Shown here in pieces: positions 1-11,370 of a DNA stretch of 64,000 nucleotides (positions within the stretch are counted from its first letter, which is position 1; every line of letters begins with the position of its first letter). Under the pieces are notes generated by a model. It did no database searches. It saw nothing but the letters and a program-made list of their open reading frames with translations, and was not told where the DNA came from. The stretch spans positions 9,553,315-9,617,314 of the forward strand of contig CM041199.1 of assembly GCA_023078555.1 (NCBI GenBank), written 5' to 3'. This DNA is from Ulva prolifera. Taxonomy: Eukaryota > Chlorophyta > Ulvophyceae > Ulvales > Ulvaceae. The position numbers and the translations under genes were made by a program.

Positions 1-55
1 CAATCTCGACCTAGCAATCTCGCCCTAGCAATCTCGCCCTAGCAACCTCGCCCTA
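1..55 (+). repeat. Example monomer run: three 14-mers plus 13-bp terminal unit
   Basis: This first run shows the module rule clearly. It holds a first monomer of the gacc type, two standard gccc monomers, and a final caacc-type monomer that stops at ccta, where the spacer takes over. The length is 3 x 14 + 13 = 55 bp. The gacc type often opens a run after a spacer and the caacc type usually closes it. That position-specific variation persists through most of the window. Confidence 0.95.
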
Positions 56-108
56 CACCTTTAATCCTCTCCCAACAGGCTGGCACTCCATGTTGAATGC
101 TTAACATG
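56..108 (+). repeat. Example 53-bp spacer, aatcctctcccaacagg allele
   Basis: This is the first complete spacer. It carries a DraI-like tttaa stretch near its 5' end, a polypyrimidine segment, a core ggctggcactcc, and an imperfect dyad CATGTT-N8-AACATG at its 3' end. The cccaacagg allele is confined to about the first 7.8 kb. In the common gtcagg form, reading all frames by eye finds a stop in each of the six. Measured spacers are 53 bp, apart from one 1-bp deletion near 11862. Confidence 0.95.
89..108. other. Spacer dyad CATGTT-N8-AACATG, a recurrent candidate protein-binding site
   Basis: The last 20 bp of the spacer form an inverted repeat with two perfect 6-bp arms around an 8-bp centre (gaatgctt, or gaatgcct in one allele). 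The arms survive in nearly all spacers across the window. A g-to-a change in the spacers near 870, 3629 and 8511 lengthens the arms to 8 bp with a 4-bp loop. The arm is broken in some groups of modules, for example acagg near 1197 and 3955 and taccat near 13739, 15886 and 17532. A protein-binding role is inference; the CENP-B box consensus is not present. Confidence 0.6.
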
Positions 109-2756
109 CAATCTCGACCTAGCAATCTCGCCCTAGCCATCTCGCCCTAGCACTCTCGCCCTAGCAATCTCGCCCTAGCCATCTCGCCCTAGCAATCTCG
201 CCCTAGCAATCTCGCCCTACACCTTTAAATCTCTCCCGTCAGGCTGGCACTCCATGTTGAATGCTTAACATGCAATCTCGACCTAGCAATCTCGACCTAG
301 CAATCTCGCCCTAGAAATCTCGCCCTAGCAATCTCGCCCTAGCAATCTCGCCCTAGCAATCTCGCCCTAGCAACCTCGCCCTACACCTTTAAACCTCTCC
401 CGACAGGCTGGCACTCCATGTTGAATGCTTAACATGCAATCTCGACCTAGCAATCTCGACCTAGCAATCTCGCCCTAGAAATCTCGCCCTAGCAATCTCG
501 CCCTAGCAATCTCGACCTAGCAATCTCGCCCTAGCAATCTCGCCCTAGCAACCTCGCCCTACACCTTTAAACCTCTCCCGACAGGCTGGCACTCCATGTT
601 GAATGCTTAACATGCAATCTCGCCCTAGCAATCTCGCCCTAGCCATCTCGCCCTAGCACTCTCGCCCTAGCAATCTCGCCCTAGCAATCTCGCCCTAGCA
701 ATCTCGCCCTAGCAATCTCGCCCTACACCTTTAAATCTCTCCCGTCAGGCTGGCACTCCATGTTGAATGCTTAACATGCAATCTCGACCAAGCAAACTCG
801 CCCTAGCAATCTCGCCCTAGCAATCTCGCCCTACACCTTTAAATCTCTCCCGACAAGTTGGCACTCCATGTTAAATGCTTAACATGCAATCTCGACCTAG
901 CAATCTCGCCCTAGCCATCTCGCCCTAGCAATCTCGACCTAGCAATCTCGCCCTAGCAATCTCGCCCTAGCAACCTCGCCCTACACCTTTAAACCTCTCC
1001 CGACAGGCTGGCACTCCATGTTGAATGCTTAACATGCAATCTCGACCTAGCAATCTCGCCCTAGCCATCTCGCCCTAGCAATCTCGCCCTAGCAATCTCG
1101 CCCTAGCCATCTCGCCCTAGCAATCTCGCCCTAGCAACCTCGCCCTACACCTTTAAACCTCTCCCGACAGGCTGGCACTCCATGTTGAATGCTTAACAGG
1201 CAATCTCGACCTAGGAATCTCGACCTAGCAATCTCGCCCTAGAAATCTCGCCCTAGCAATCTCGCCCTAGCAATCTCGACCTAGCAATCTCGCCCTAGCA
1301 ATCTCGCCCTAGCAACCTCGCCCTACACCTTTAAACCTCTCCCGACAGGCTGGCACTCCATGTTGAATGCTTAACATGCAATCTCGCCCTAGCAATCTCG
1401 CCCTAGCAATCTCGCCCTAGCAATCTCGCCCTACACCTTTAAATCTCTCCCGACAGGCTGGCACTCCATGTTGAATGCTTAACAGGCAATCTCGACCTAG
1501 GAATCTCGACCTAGCAATCTCGCCCTAGAAATCTCGCCCTAGCAATCTCGCCCTAGCAATCTCGACCTAGCAATCTCGCCCTAGCAATCTCGCCCTAGCA
1601 ACCTCGCCCTACACCTTTAAATCTCTCCCGTCAGGCTGGCACTCCATGTTGAATGCTTAACATGCAGTCTCGACCAAGCAATCTCGCCCTAGCAATCTCG
1701 CCCTAGCAATCTCGCCCTACACCTTTAAATCTCTCCCGTCAGGCTGGCACTCCATGTTGAATGCTTAACATGCAATCTCGCCCTAGCAATCTCGCCCTAG
1801 CAATCTCGCCCTAGCAATCTCGCCCTAGCAATCTCGCCCTAGCAATCTCGACCTAGCAATCTCGCCCTAGCAATCTCGCCCTAGCAACCTCGCCCTACAC
1901 CTTTAAACCTCTCCCGACAGGCTGGCACTCCATGTTGAATGCTTAACATGCAATCTCGCCCTAGCAATCTCGCCCTAGCAATCTCGCCCTAGCAATCTCG
2001 CCCTAGCAATCTCGCCCTAGCAATCTCGACCTAGCAATCTCGCCCTAGCAATCTCGCCCTAGCAACCTCGCCCTACACCTTTAAATCTCTCCCGTCAGGC
2101 TGGCACTCCATGTTGAATGCTTAACATGCAATCTCGACCTAGCAATCTCGCCCTAGCAATCTCGCCCTAGCAACCTCGCCCTACACCTTTAAATCTCTCC
2201 CGACAAGTTGGCACTCCATGTTGAATGCTTAACATGCAATCTCGCCCTAGCAATCTCGCCCTAGCAATCTCGCCCTAGCAATCTCGCCCTAGCAATCTCG
2301 CCCTAGCAATCTCGACCTAGCAATCTCGCCCTAGCAATCTCGCCCTAGCAACCTCGCCCTACACCTTTAATCCTCTCCCAACAGGCTGGCACTCCATGTT
2401 GAATGCTTAACATGCAATCTCGCCCTAGCAATCTCGCCCTAGCAATCTCGCCCTAGCAATCTCGCCCTAGCAATCTCGCCCTAGCAATCTCGACCTAGCA
2501 ATCTCGCCCTAGCAATCTCGCCCTAGCAACCTCGCCCTACACCTTTAATCCTCTCCCAACAGGCTGGCACTCCATGTTGAATGCTTAACATGCAATCTCG
2601 ACCTAGCAATCTCGCCCTAGCAATCTCGCCCTAGCAACCTCGCCCTACACCTTTAAATCTCTCCCGACAAGTTGGCACTCCATGTTGAATGCTTAACATG
2701 CAATCTCGCCCTAGCAATCTCGCCCTAGCAATCTCGCCCTAGCAATCTCGCCCTAG

Positions 2757-4532
2757 CAATCTCGACCTAGCAATCTCGCCCTAGCAATCTCGCCCTAGCA
2801 ACCTCGCCCTACACCTTTAATCCTCTCCCAACAGGCTGGCACTCCATGTTGAATGCTTAACATGCAATCTCGACCTAGCAATCTCGCCCTAGCCATCTCG
2901 CCCTAGCACTCTCGCCCTAGCAATCTCGCCCTAGCCATCTCGCCCTAGCAATCTCGCCCTAGCAATCTCGCCCTACACCTTTAAATCTCTCCCGTCAGGC
3001 TGGCACTCCATGTTGAATGCTTAACATGCAATCTCGACCTAGCAATCTCGACCTAGCAATCTCGCCCTAGAAATCTCGCCCTAGCAATCTCGCCCTAGCA
3101 ATCTCGCCCTAGCAATCTCGCCCTAGCAACCTCGCCCTACACCTTTAAACCTCTCCCGACAGGCTGGCACTCCATGTTGAATGCTTAACATGCAATCTCG
3201 ACCTAGCAATCTCGACCTAGCAATCTCGCCCTAGAAATCTCGCCCTAGCAATCTCGCCCTAGCAATCTCGACCTAGCAATCTCGCCCTAGCAATCTCGCC
3301 CTAGCAACCTCGCCCTACACCTTTAAACCTCTCCCGACAGGCTGGCACTCCATGTTGAATGCTTAACATGCAATCTCGCCCTAGCAATCTCGCCCTAGCC
3401 ATCTCGCCCTAGCACTCTCGCCCTAGCAATCTCGCCCTAGCAATCTCGCCCTAGCAATCTCGCCCTAGCAATCTCGCCCTACACCTTTAAATCTCTCCCG
3501 TCAGGCTGGCACTCCATGTTGAATGCTTAACATGCAATCTCGACCAAGCAAACTCGCCCTAGCAATCTCGCCCTAGCAATCTCGCCCTACACCTTTAAAT
3601 CTCTCCCGACAAGTTGGCACTCCATGTTAAATGCTTAACATGCAATCTCGACCTAGCAATCTCGCCCTAGCCATCTCGCCCTAGCAATCTCGACCTAGCA
3701 ATCTCGCCCTAGCAATCTCGCCCTAGCAACCTCGCCCTACACCTTTAAACCTCTCCCGACAGGCTGGCACTCCATGTTGAATGCTTAACATGCAATCTCG
3801 ACCTAGCAATCTCGCCCTAGCCATCTCGCCCTAGCAATCTCGCCCTAGCAATCTCGCCCTAGCCATCTCGCCCTAGCAATCTCGCCCTAGCAACCTCGCC
3901 CTACACCTTTAAACCTCTCCCGACAGGCTGGCACTCCATGTTGAATGCTTAACAGGCAATCTCGACCTAGGAATCTCGACCTAGCAATCTCGCCCTAGAA
4001 ATCTCGCCCTAGCAATCTCGCCCTAGCAATCTCGACCTAGCAATCTCGCCCTAGCAATCTCGCCCTAGCAACCTCGCCCTACACCTTTAAACCTCTCCCG
4101 ACAGGCTGGCACTCCATGTTGAATGCTTAACATGCAATCTCGCCCTAGCAATCTCGCCCTAGCAATCTCGCCCTAGCAATCTCGCCCTACACCTTTAAAT
4201 CTCTCCCGACAGGCTGGCACTCCATGTTGAATGCTTAACAGGCAATCTCGACCTAGGAATCTCGACCTAGCAATCTCGCCCTAGAAATCTCGCCCTAGCA
4301 ATCTCGCCCTAGCAATCTCGACCTAGCAATCTCGCCCTAGCAATCTCGCCCTAGCAACCTCGCCCTACACCTTTAAATCTCTCCCGTCAGGCTGGCACTC
4401 CATGTTGAATGCTTAACATGCAGTCTCGACCAAGCAATCTCGCCCTAGCAATCTCGCCCTAGCAATCTCGCCCTACACCTTTAAATCTCTCCCGTCAGGC
4501 TGGCACTCCATGTTGAATGCTTAACATGCAAT
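2757..4532 (+). repeat. Duplicated block, copy 2 (offset 2756 from copy 1)
   Basis: The cactctcg markers at 2907 and 3413 correspond to 151 and 657, and the accaagcaaactcg monomer near 3540 corresponds to the one near 784. An offset of 2756 bp fits 18 modules by the module-length rule (18 x 10 modulo 14 equals 2756 modulo 14). Relative to the third copy, the match also extends upstream to about 2.27 kb. Confidence 0.88.
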
Positions 4533-4559
4533 CTCGACCAAGCAAACTCGCCCTAGCCA

Positions 4560-5699
4560 TCTCGCCCTAGCAATCTCGCCCTAGCAATCTCGACCTAGCA
4601 ATCTCGCCCTAGCAATCTCGCCCTAGCAACCTCGCCCTACACCTTTAAACCTCTCCCGACAGGCTGGCACTCCATGTTGAATGCTTAACATGCAATCTCG
4701 ACCTAGCAATCTCGCCCTAGCCATCTCGCCCTAGCAATCTCGCCCTAGCAATCTCGCCCTAGCCATCTCGCCCTAGCAATCTCGCCCTAGCAATCTCGCC
4801 CTACACCTTTAAATCTCTCCCGTCAGGCTGGCACTCCATGTTGAATGCTTAACATGCAATCTCGACCTAGCAATCTCGCCCTAGCAATCTCGCCCTAGCA
4901 ACCTCGCCCTACACCTTTAAATCTCTCCCGACAAGTTGGCACTCCATGTTGAATGCTTAACATGCAATCTCGCCCTAGCAATCTCGCCCTAGCAATCTCG
5001 CCCTAGCAATCTCGCCCTAGCAATCTCGCCCTAGCAATCTCGACCTAGCAATCTCGCCCTAGCAATCTCGCCCTAGCAACCTCGCCCTACACCTTTAAAC
5101 CTCTCCCGACAGGCTGGCACTCCATGTTGAATGCTTAACATGCAATCTCGACCTAGCAATCTCGCCCTAGCCATCTCGCCCTAGCAATCTCGCCCTAGCA
5201 ATCTCGCCCTAGCCATCTCGCCCTAGCAATCTCGCCCTAGCAATCTCGCCCTACACCTTTAAATCTCTCCCGTCAGGCTGGCACTCCATGTTGAATGCTT
5301 AACATGCAATCTCGACCTAGCAATCTCGACCTAGCAATCTCGCCCTAGAAATCTCGCCCTAGCAATCTCGCCCTAGCAATCTCGCCCTAGCAATCTCGCC
5401 CTAGCAACCTCGCCCTACACCTTTAAACCTCACCCGACAGGCTGGCACTCCATGTTGAATGCTTAACATGCAATCTCGACCTAGCAATCTCGACCTAGCA
5501 ATCTCGCCCTAGAAATCTCGCCCTAGCAATCTCGCCCTAGCAATCTCGACCTAGCAATCTCGCCCTAGCAATCTCGCCCTAGCAACCTCGCCCTACACCT
5601 TTAAACCTCTCCCGACAGGCTGGCACTCCATGTTGAATGCTTAACATGCAATCTCGCCCTAGCAATGTCGCCCTAGCAATCTCGCCCTAGCAACCTCGC
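4560..5699 (+). repeat. Duplicated block, first copy (offset +4504)
   Basis: This block is matched at 9064-10203. Shared rare variants are the acctcacccgacagg spacer (5431 and 9935) and the caatgtcgcc monomer (5663 and 10167). The match starts near 4558, after a ccatctcg monomer found only here, and ends near 5700 at a normal spacer junction. In the second copy the sequence continues into more monomers at that point. Confidence 0.87.
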
Positions 5700-7159
5700 C
5701 CTACACCTTTAAACCTCTCCCGACAGGCTGGCACTCCATGTTGAATGCTTAACATGCAATCTCGACCTAGCAATCTCGCCCTAGCAATCTCGCCCTAGCA
5801 ACCTCGCCCTACACCTTTAAATCTCTCCCGACAAGTTGGCACTCCATGTTGAATGCTTAACATGCAATCTCGCCCTAGCAATCTCGCCCTAGCAATCTCG
5901 CCCTAGCAATCTCGCCCTAGCAATCTCGACCTAGCAATCTCGCCCTAGCAATCTCGCCCTAGCAACCTCGCCCTACACCTTTAAACCTCTCCCGACAGGC
6001 TGGCACTCCATGTTGAATGCTTAACATGCAATCTCGACCTAGCAATCTCGCCCTAGCCATCTCGCCCTAGCAATCTCGCCCTAGCAATCTCGCCCTAGCC
6101 ATCTCGCCCTAGCAATCTCGCCCTAGCAACCTCGCCCTACACCTTTAAACCTCTCCCGACAGGCTGGCACTCCATGTTGAATGCTTAACAGGCAATCTCG
6201 ACCTAGGAATCTCGACCTAGCAATCTCGCCCTAGAAATCTCGCCCTAGCAATCTCGCCCTAGCAATCTCGACCTAGCAATCTCGCCCTAGCAATCTCGCC
6301 CTAGCAACCTCGCCCTACACCTTTAAACCTCTCCCGACAGGCTGGCACTCCATGTTGAATGCTTAACATGCAATCTCGACCTAGCAATCTCGCCCTAGCC
6401 ATCTCGCCCTAGCAATCTCGCCCTAGCAATCTCGCCCTAGCCATCTCGCCCTAGCAATCTCGCCCTAGCAACCTCGCCCTACACCTTTAAACCTCTCCCG
6501 ACAGGCTGGCACTCCATGTTGAATGCTTAACAGGCAATCTCGACCTAGGAATCTCGACCTAGCAATCTCGCCCTAGAAATCTCGCCCTAGCAATCTCGCC
6601 CTAGCAATCTCGACCTAGCAATCTCGCCCTAGCAATCTCGCCCTAGCAACCTCGCCCTACACCTTTAATCCTCTCCCAACAGGCTGGCACTCCATGTTGA
6701 AAGCTTAACATGCAATCTCGCCCTAGCAATCTCGCCCTAGCAATCTCGCCCTAGCAATCTCGCCCTAGCAATCTCGCCCTAGCAATCTCGACCTAGCAAT
6801 CTCGCCCTAGCAATCTCGCCCTAGCAACCTCGCCCTACACCTTTAAACCTCTCCCGACAGGCTGGCACTCCATGTTGAATGCTTAACATGCAATCTCGAC
6901 CTAGCAATCTCGCCCTAGCCATCTCGCCCTAGCAATCTCGCCCTAGCAATCTCGCCCTAGCCATCTCGCCCTAGCAATCTCGCCCTAGCAATCTCGCCCT
7001 ACACCTTTAAATCTCTCCCGTCAGGCTGGCACTCCATGTTGAATGCTTAACATGCAATCTCGACCTAGCAATCTCGCCCTAGCAATCTCGCCCTAGCAAC
7101 CTCGCCCTACACCTTTAAATCTCTCCCGACAAGTTGGCACTCCATGTTGAATGCTTAAC

Positions 7160-9073
7160 ATGCAATCTCGCCCTAGCAATCTCGCCCTAGCAATCTCGAC
7201 CTAGCAATCTCGCCCTAGCAATCTCGCCCTAGCAACCTCGCCCTACACCTTTAATCCTCTCCCAACAGGCTGGCACTCCATGTTGAATGCTTAACATGCA
7301 ATCTCGCCCTAGCAATCTCGCCCTAGCAATCTCGCCCTAGCAATCTCGCCCTAGCAATCTCGCCCTAGCAATCTCGACCTAGCAATCTCGCCCTAGCAAT
7401 CTCGCCCTAGCAACCTCGCCCTACACCTTTAATCCTCTCCCAACAGGCTGGCACTCCATGTTGAATGCTTAACATGCAATCTCGACCTAGCAATCTCGCC
7501 CTAGCAATCTCGCCCTAGCAACCTCGCCCTACACCTTTAAATCTCTCCCGACAAGTTGGCACTCCATGTTGAATGCTTAACATGCAATCTCGCCCTAGCA
7601 ATCTCGCCCTAGCAATCTCGCCCTAGCAATCTCGCCCTAGCAATCTCGACCTAGCAATCTCGCCCTAGCAATCTCGCCCTAGCAACCTCGCCCTACACCT
7701 TTAATCCTCTCCCAACAGGCTGGCACTCCATGTTGAATGCTTAACATGCAATCTCGACCTAGCAATCTCGCCCTAGCCATCTCGCCCTAGCACTCTCGCC
7801 CTAGCAATCTCGCCCTAGCCATCTCGCCCTAGCAATCTCGCCCTAGCAATCTCGCCCTACACCTTTAAATCTCTCCCGTCAGGCTGGCACTCCATGTTGA
7901 ATGCTTAACATGCAATCTCGACCTAGCAATCTCGACCTAGCAATCTCGCCCTAGAAATCTCGCCCTAGCAATCTCGCCCTAGCAATCTCGCCCTAGCAAT
8001 CTCGCCCTAGCAACCTCGCCCTACACCTTTAAACCTCTCCCGACAGGCTGGCACTCCATGTTGAATGCTTAACATGCAATCTCGACCTAGCAATCTCGAC
8101 CTAGCAATCTCGCCCTAGAAATCTCGCCCTAGCAATCTCGCCCTAGCAATCTCGACCTAGCAATCTCGCCCTAGCAATCTCGCCCTAGCAACCTCGCCCT
8201 ACACCTTTAAACCTCTCCCGACAGGCTGGCACTCCATGTTGAATGCTTAACATGCAATCTCGCCCTAGCAATCTCGCCCTAGCCATCTCGCCCTAGCACT
8301 CTCGCCCTAGCAATCTCGCCCTAGCAATCTCGCCCTAGCAATCTCGCCCTAGCAATCTCGCCCTACACCTTTAAATCTCTCCCGTCAGGCTGGCACTCCA
8401 TGTTGAATGCTTAACATGCAATCTCGACCAAGCAAACTCGCCCTAGCAATCTCGCCCTAGCAATCTCGCCCTACACCTTTAAATCTCTCCCGACAAGTTG
8501 GCACTCCATGTTAAATGCTTAACATGCAATCTCGACCTAGCAATCTCGCCCTAGCCATCTCGCCCTAGCAATCTCGACCTAGCAATCTCGCCCTAGCAAT
8601 CTCGCCCTAGCAACCTCGCCCTACACCTTTAAACCTCTCCCGACAGGCTGGCACTCCATGTTGAATGCTTAACATGCAATCTCGACCTAGCAATCTCGCC
8701 CTAGCCATCTCGCCCTAGCAATCTCGCCCTAGCAATCTCGCCCTAGCCATCTCGCCCTAGCAATCTCGCCCTAGCAACCTCGCCCTACACCTTTAAACCT
8801 CTCCCGACAGGCTGGCACTCCATGTTGAATGCTTAACAGGCAATCTCGACCTAGGAATCTCGACCTAGCAATCTCGCCCTAGAAATCTCGCCCTAGCAAT
8901 CTCGCCCTAGCAATCTCGACCTAGCAATCTCGCCCTAGCAATCTCGCCCTAGCAACCTCGCCCTACACCTTTAAACCTCTCCCGACAGGCTGGCACTCCA
9001 TGTTGAATGCTTAACATGCAATCTCGCCCTAGCAATCTCGCCCTAGCAATCTCGCCCTAGCAATCTCGCCCTA
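7160..9073 (+). repeat. Duplicated block, copy 3 (offset 4884 from copy 2)
   Basis: Markers cactctcg at 7791 and 8297 sit 4884 bp after those at 2907 and 3413. The match to copy 2 continues upstream of 7641, apart from a run near 7160-7200 that is shorter by three 14-bp units. It ends near 9073, where this copy gains monomers, including a gacc type, before the next spacer. The 3-unit difference shows single-monomer gain or loss inside a conserved multi-module block. Confidence 0.85.
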
Positions 9074-10203
9074 GCAATCTCGCCCTAGCAATCTCGACCT
9101 AGCAATCTCGCCCTAGCAATCTCGCCCTAGCAACCTCGCCCTACACCTTTAAACCTCTCCCGACAGGCTGGCACTCCATGTTGAATGCTTAACATGCAAT
9201 CTCGACCTAGCAATCTCGCCCTAGCCATCTCGCCCTAGCAATCTCGCCCTAGCAATCTCGCCCTAGCCATCTCGCCCTAGCAATCTCGCCCTAGCAATCT
9301 CGCCCTACACCTTTAAATCTCTCCCGTCAGGCTGGCACTCCATGTTGAATGCTTAACATGCAATCTCGACCTAGCAATCTCGCCCTAGCAATCTCGCCCT
9401 AGCAACCTCGCCCTACACCTTTAAATCTCTCCCGACAAGTTGGCACTCCATGTTGAATGCTTAACATGCAATCTCGCCCTAGCAATCTCGCCCTAGCAAT
9501 CTCGCCCTAGCAATCTCGCCCTAGCAATCTCGCCCTAGCAATCTCGACCTAGCAATCTCGCCCTAGCAATCTCGCCCTAGCAACCTCGCCCTACACCTTT
9601 AAACCTCTCCCGACAGGCTGGCACTCCATGTTGAATGCTTAACATGCAATCTCGACCTAGCAATCTCGCCCTAGCCATCTCGCCCTAGCAATCTCGCCCT
9701 AGCAATCTCGCCCTAGCCATCTCGCCCTAGCAATCTCGCCCTAGCAATCTCGCCCTACACCTTTAAATCTCTCCCGTCAGGCTGGCACTCCATGTTGAAT
9801 GCTTAACATGCAATCTCGACCTAGCAATCTCGACCTAGCAATCTCGCCCTAGAAATCTCGCCCTAGCAATCTCGCCCTAGCAATCTCGCCCTAGCAATCT
9901 CGCCCTAGCAACCTCGCCCTACACCTTTAAACCTCACCCGACAGGCTGGCACTCCATGTTGAATGCTTAACATGCAATCTCGACCTAGCAATCTCGACCT
10001 AGCAATCTCGCCCTAGAAATCTCGCCCTAGCAATCTCGCCCTAGCAATCTCGACCTAGCAATCTCGCCCTAGCAATCTCGCCCTAGCAACCTCGCCCTAC
10101 ACCTTTAAACCTCTCCCGACAGGCTGGCACTCCATGTTGAATGCTTAACATGCAATCTCGCCCTAGCAATGTCGCCCTAGCAATCTCGCCCTAGCAACCT
10201 CGC
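9064..10203 (+). repeat. Duplicated block, second copy (offset 4504), ending in an aberrant junction
   Basis: Markers cacccgacagg at 9935 and caatgtcgcc at 10167 repeat those of the first copy. The block ends around 10201, where a caacc monomer that normally precedes a spacer is followed by further monomers with no spacer. This looks like a recombination breakpoint inside a run, and it falls at the zone A to zone B boundary. Confidence 0.85.
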
Positions 10204-11370
10204 CCTAGCAATCTCGCCCTAGAAATCTCGCCCTAGCAATCTCGCCCTAGCAATCTCGACCTAGCAATCTCGCCCTAGCAATCTCGCCCTAGCAACCTCG
10301 CCCTACACCTTTAAATCTCTCCCGACAAGTTGGCACTCCATGTTGAATGCTTAACATGCAATCTCGCCCTAGCAATCTCGCCCTAGCAATCTCGCCCTAG
10401 CAATCTCGCCCTAGCAATCTCGCCCTAGCAATCTCGACCTAGCAATCTCGCCCTAGCAATCTCGCCCTAGCAACCTCGCCCTACACCTTTAATCCTCTCC
10501 CGACAGGCTGGCACTCCATGTTGAATGCTTAACATGCAATCTCGACCTAGCAATCTCGCCCTAGCCATCTCGCCCTAGCAATCTCGCCCTACACTTTTAA
10601 ATCTCTCCCGTCAGGCTGGCACTCCATGTTGAATGCTTAACATGCAATCTCGCCCTAGCAATCTCGACCTAGCAATCTCGCCCTAGCAACCTCGCCCTAC
10701 ACCTTTAATCCTCTCCCGACAGGCTGGCACTCCATGTTGAATGCTTAACATGCAATCTCGACCTAGCAATCTCGCCCTAGCCATCTCGCCCTAGCAATCT
10801 CGCCCTAGCAATCTCGCCCTAGCAATCTCGCCCTAGCAACCTCGCCCTACACCTTTAATCCTCTCCCGACAGGCTGGCACTCCATGTTGAATGCTAAACA
10901 TGCAATCTCGACCTAGCAATCTCGCCCTAGCCATCTCGCCCTAGCAATCTCGCCCTAGCAATCTCGACCTAGCAATCTCGCCCTAGCAATCTCGCCCTAC
11001 ACCTTTAATCCTCTCCCGACAGGCTGGCACTCCATGTTGAATGCTTAACATGCAATCTCGACCTAGCAATCTCGCCCTAGCCATCTCGCCCTAGCAATCT
11101 CGCCCTAGCAATCTCGCCCTAGCAATCTCGCCCTAGCAACCTCGCCCTACACCTTTAATCCTCTCCCGACAGGCTGGCACTCCATGTTGAATGCTAAACA
11201 TGCAATCTCGACCTAGCAATCTCGCCCTAGCAATCTCGCCCTAGCAATCTCGACCTAGCAATCTCGCCCTAGCAATCTCGCCCTAGCAACCTCGCCCTAC
11301 ACCTTTAAACCTCTCCCGACAGGCTGGCACTCCATGTTGAATGCTTAACATGCAATCTCGACCTAGCAAT

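Larger units (their letters stand above)
1..1776 (+). repeat. Duplicated block, copy 1 (offset +2756)
   Basis: This block recurs at 2757-4532 with the same order of module lengths and rare variants. Markers compared are cactctcg at 151 and 657, the accaagcaaactcg monomer near 784, the ttaaatgctt spacer near 870, and the two acaggcaatctcg with ctaggaatctcg modules. The match fails near 1777, where this copy has a standard monomer and copy 2 has accaagcaaactcg. The start lies at or before the window edge. Confidence 0.88.
1..10200 (+). repeat. Zone A: gacagg and aacagg spacer alleles
   Basis: Spacers here are mostly aaacctctcccgacagg, aatcctctcccaacagg, aaatctctcccgtcagg or aaatctctcccgacaagtt. 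Diagnostic variants are cactctcg (151, 657, 2907, 3413, 7791, 8297), gcttaacagg followed by ctaggaatctcg (first near 1197), and ttaaatgctt. The zone is built from overlapping duplicated blocks with offsets of 2756, 4884 and 4504 bp. The boundary near 10.2 kb coincides with an abnormal run junction. Confidence 0.8.

Noticed and set aside
38-100. Ends of a mobile element, target-site duplications or terminal inverted repeats around the spacer
   Set aside because: Each spacer replaces exactly one monomer base and lacks flanking duplications. The catgtt and aacatg arms lie at the spacer 3' end only, not at both ends.
56-108. CENP-B box in the spacer or monomer
   Set aside because: Reading both strands, I found no match to the ttcg...cggg core pattern. 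The gccatttcg variant shares only ttcg.
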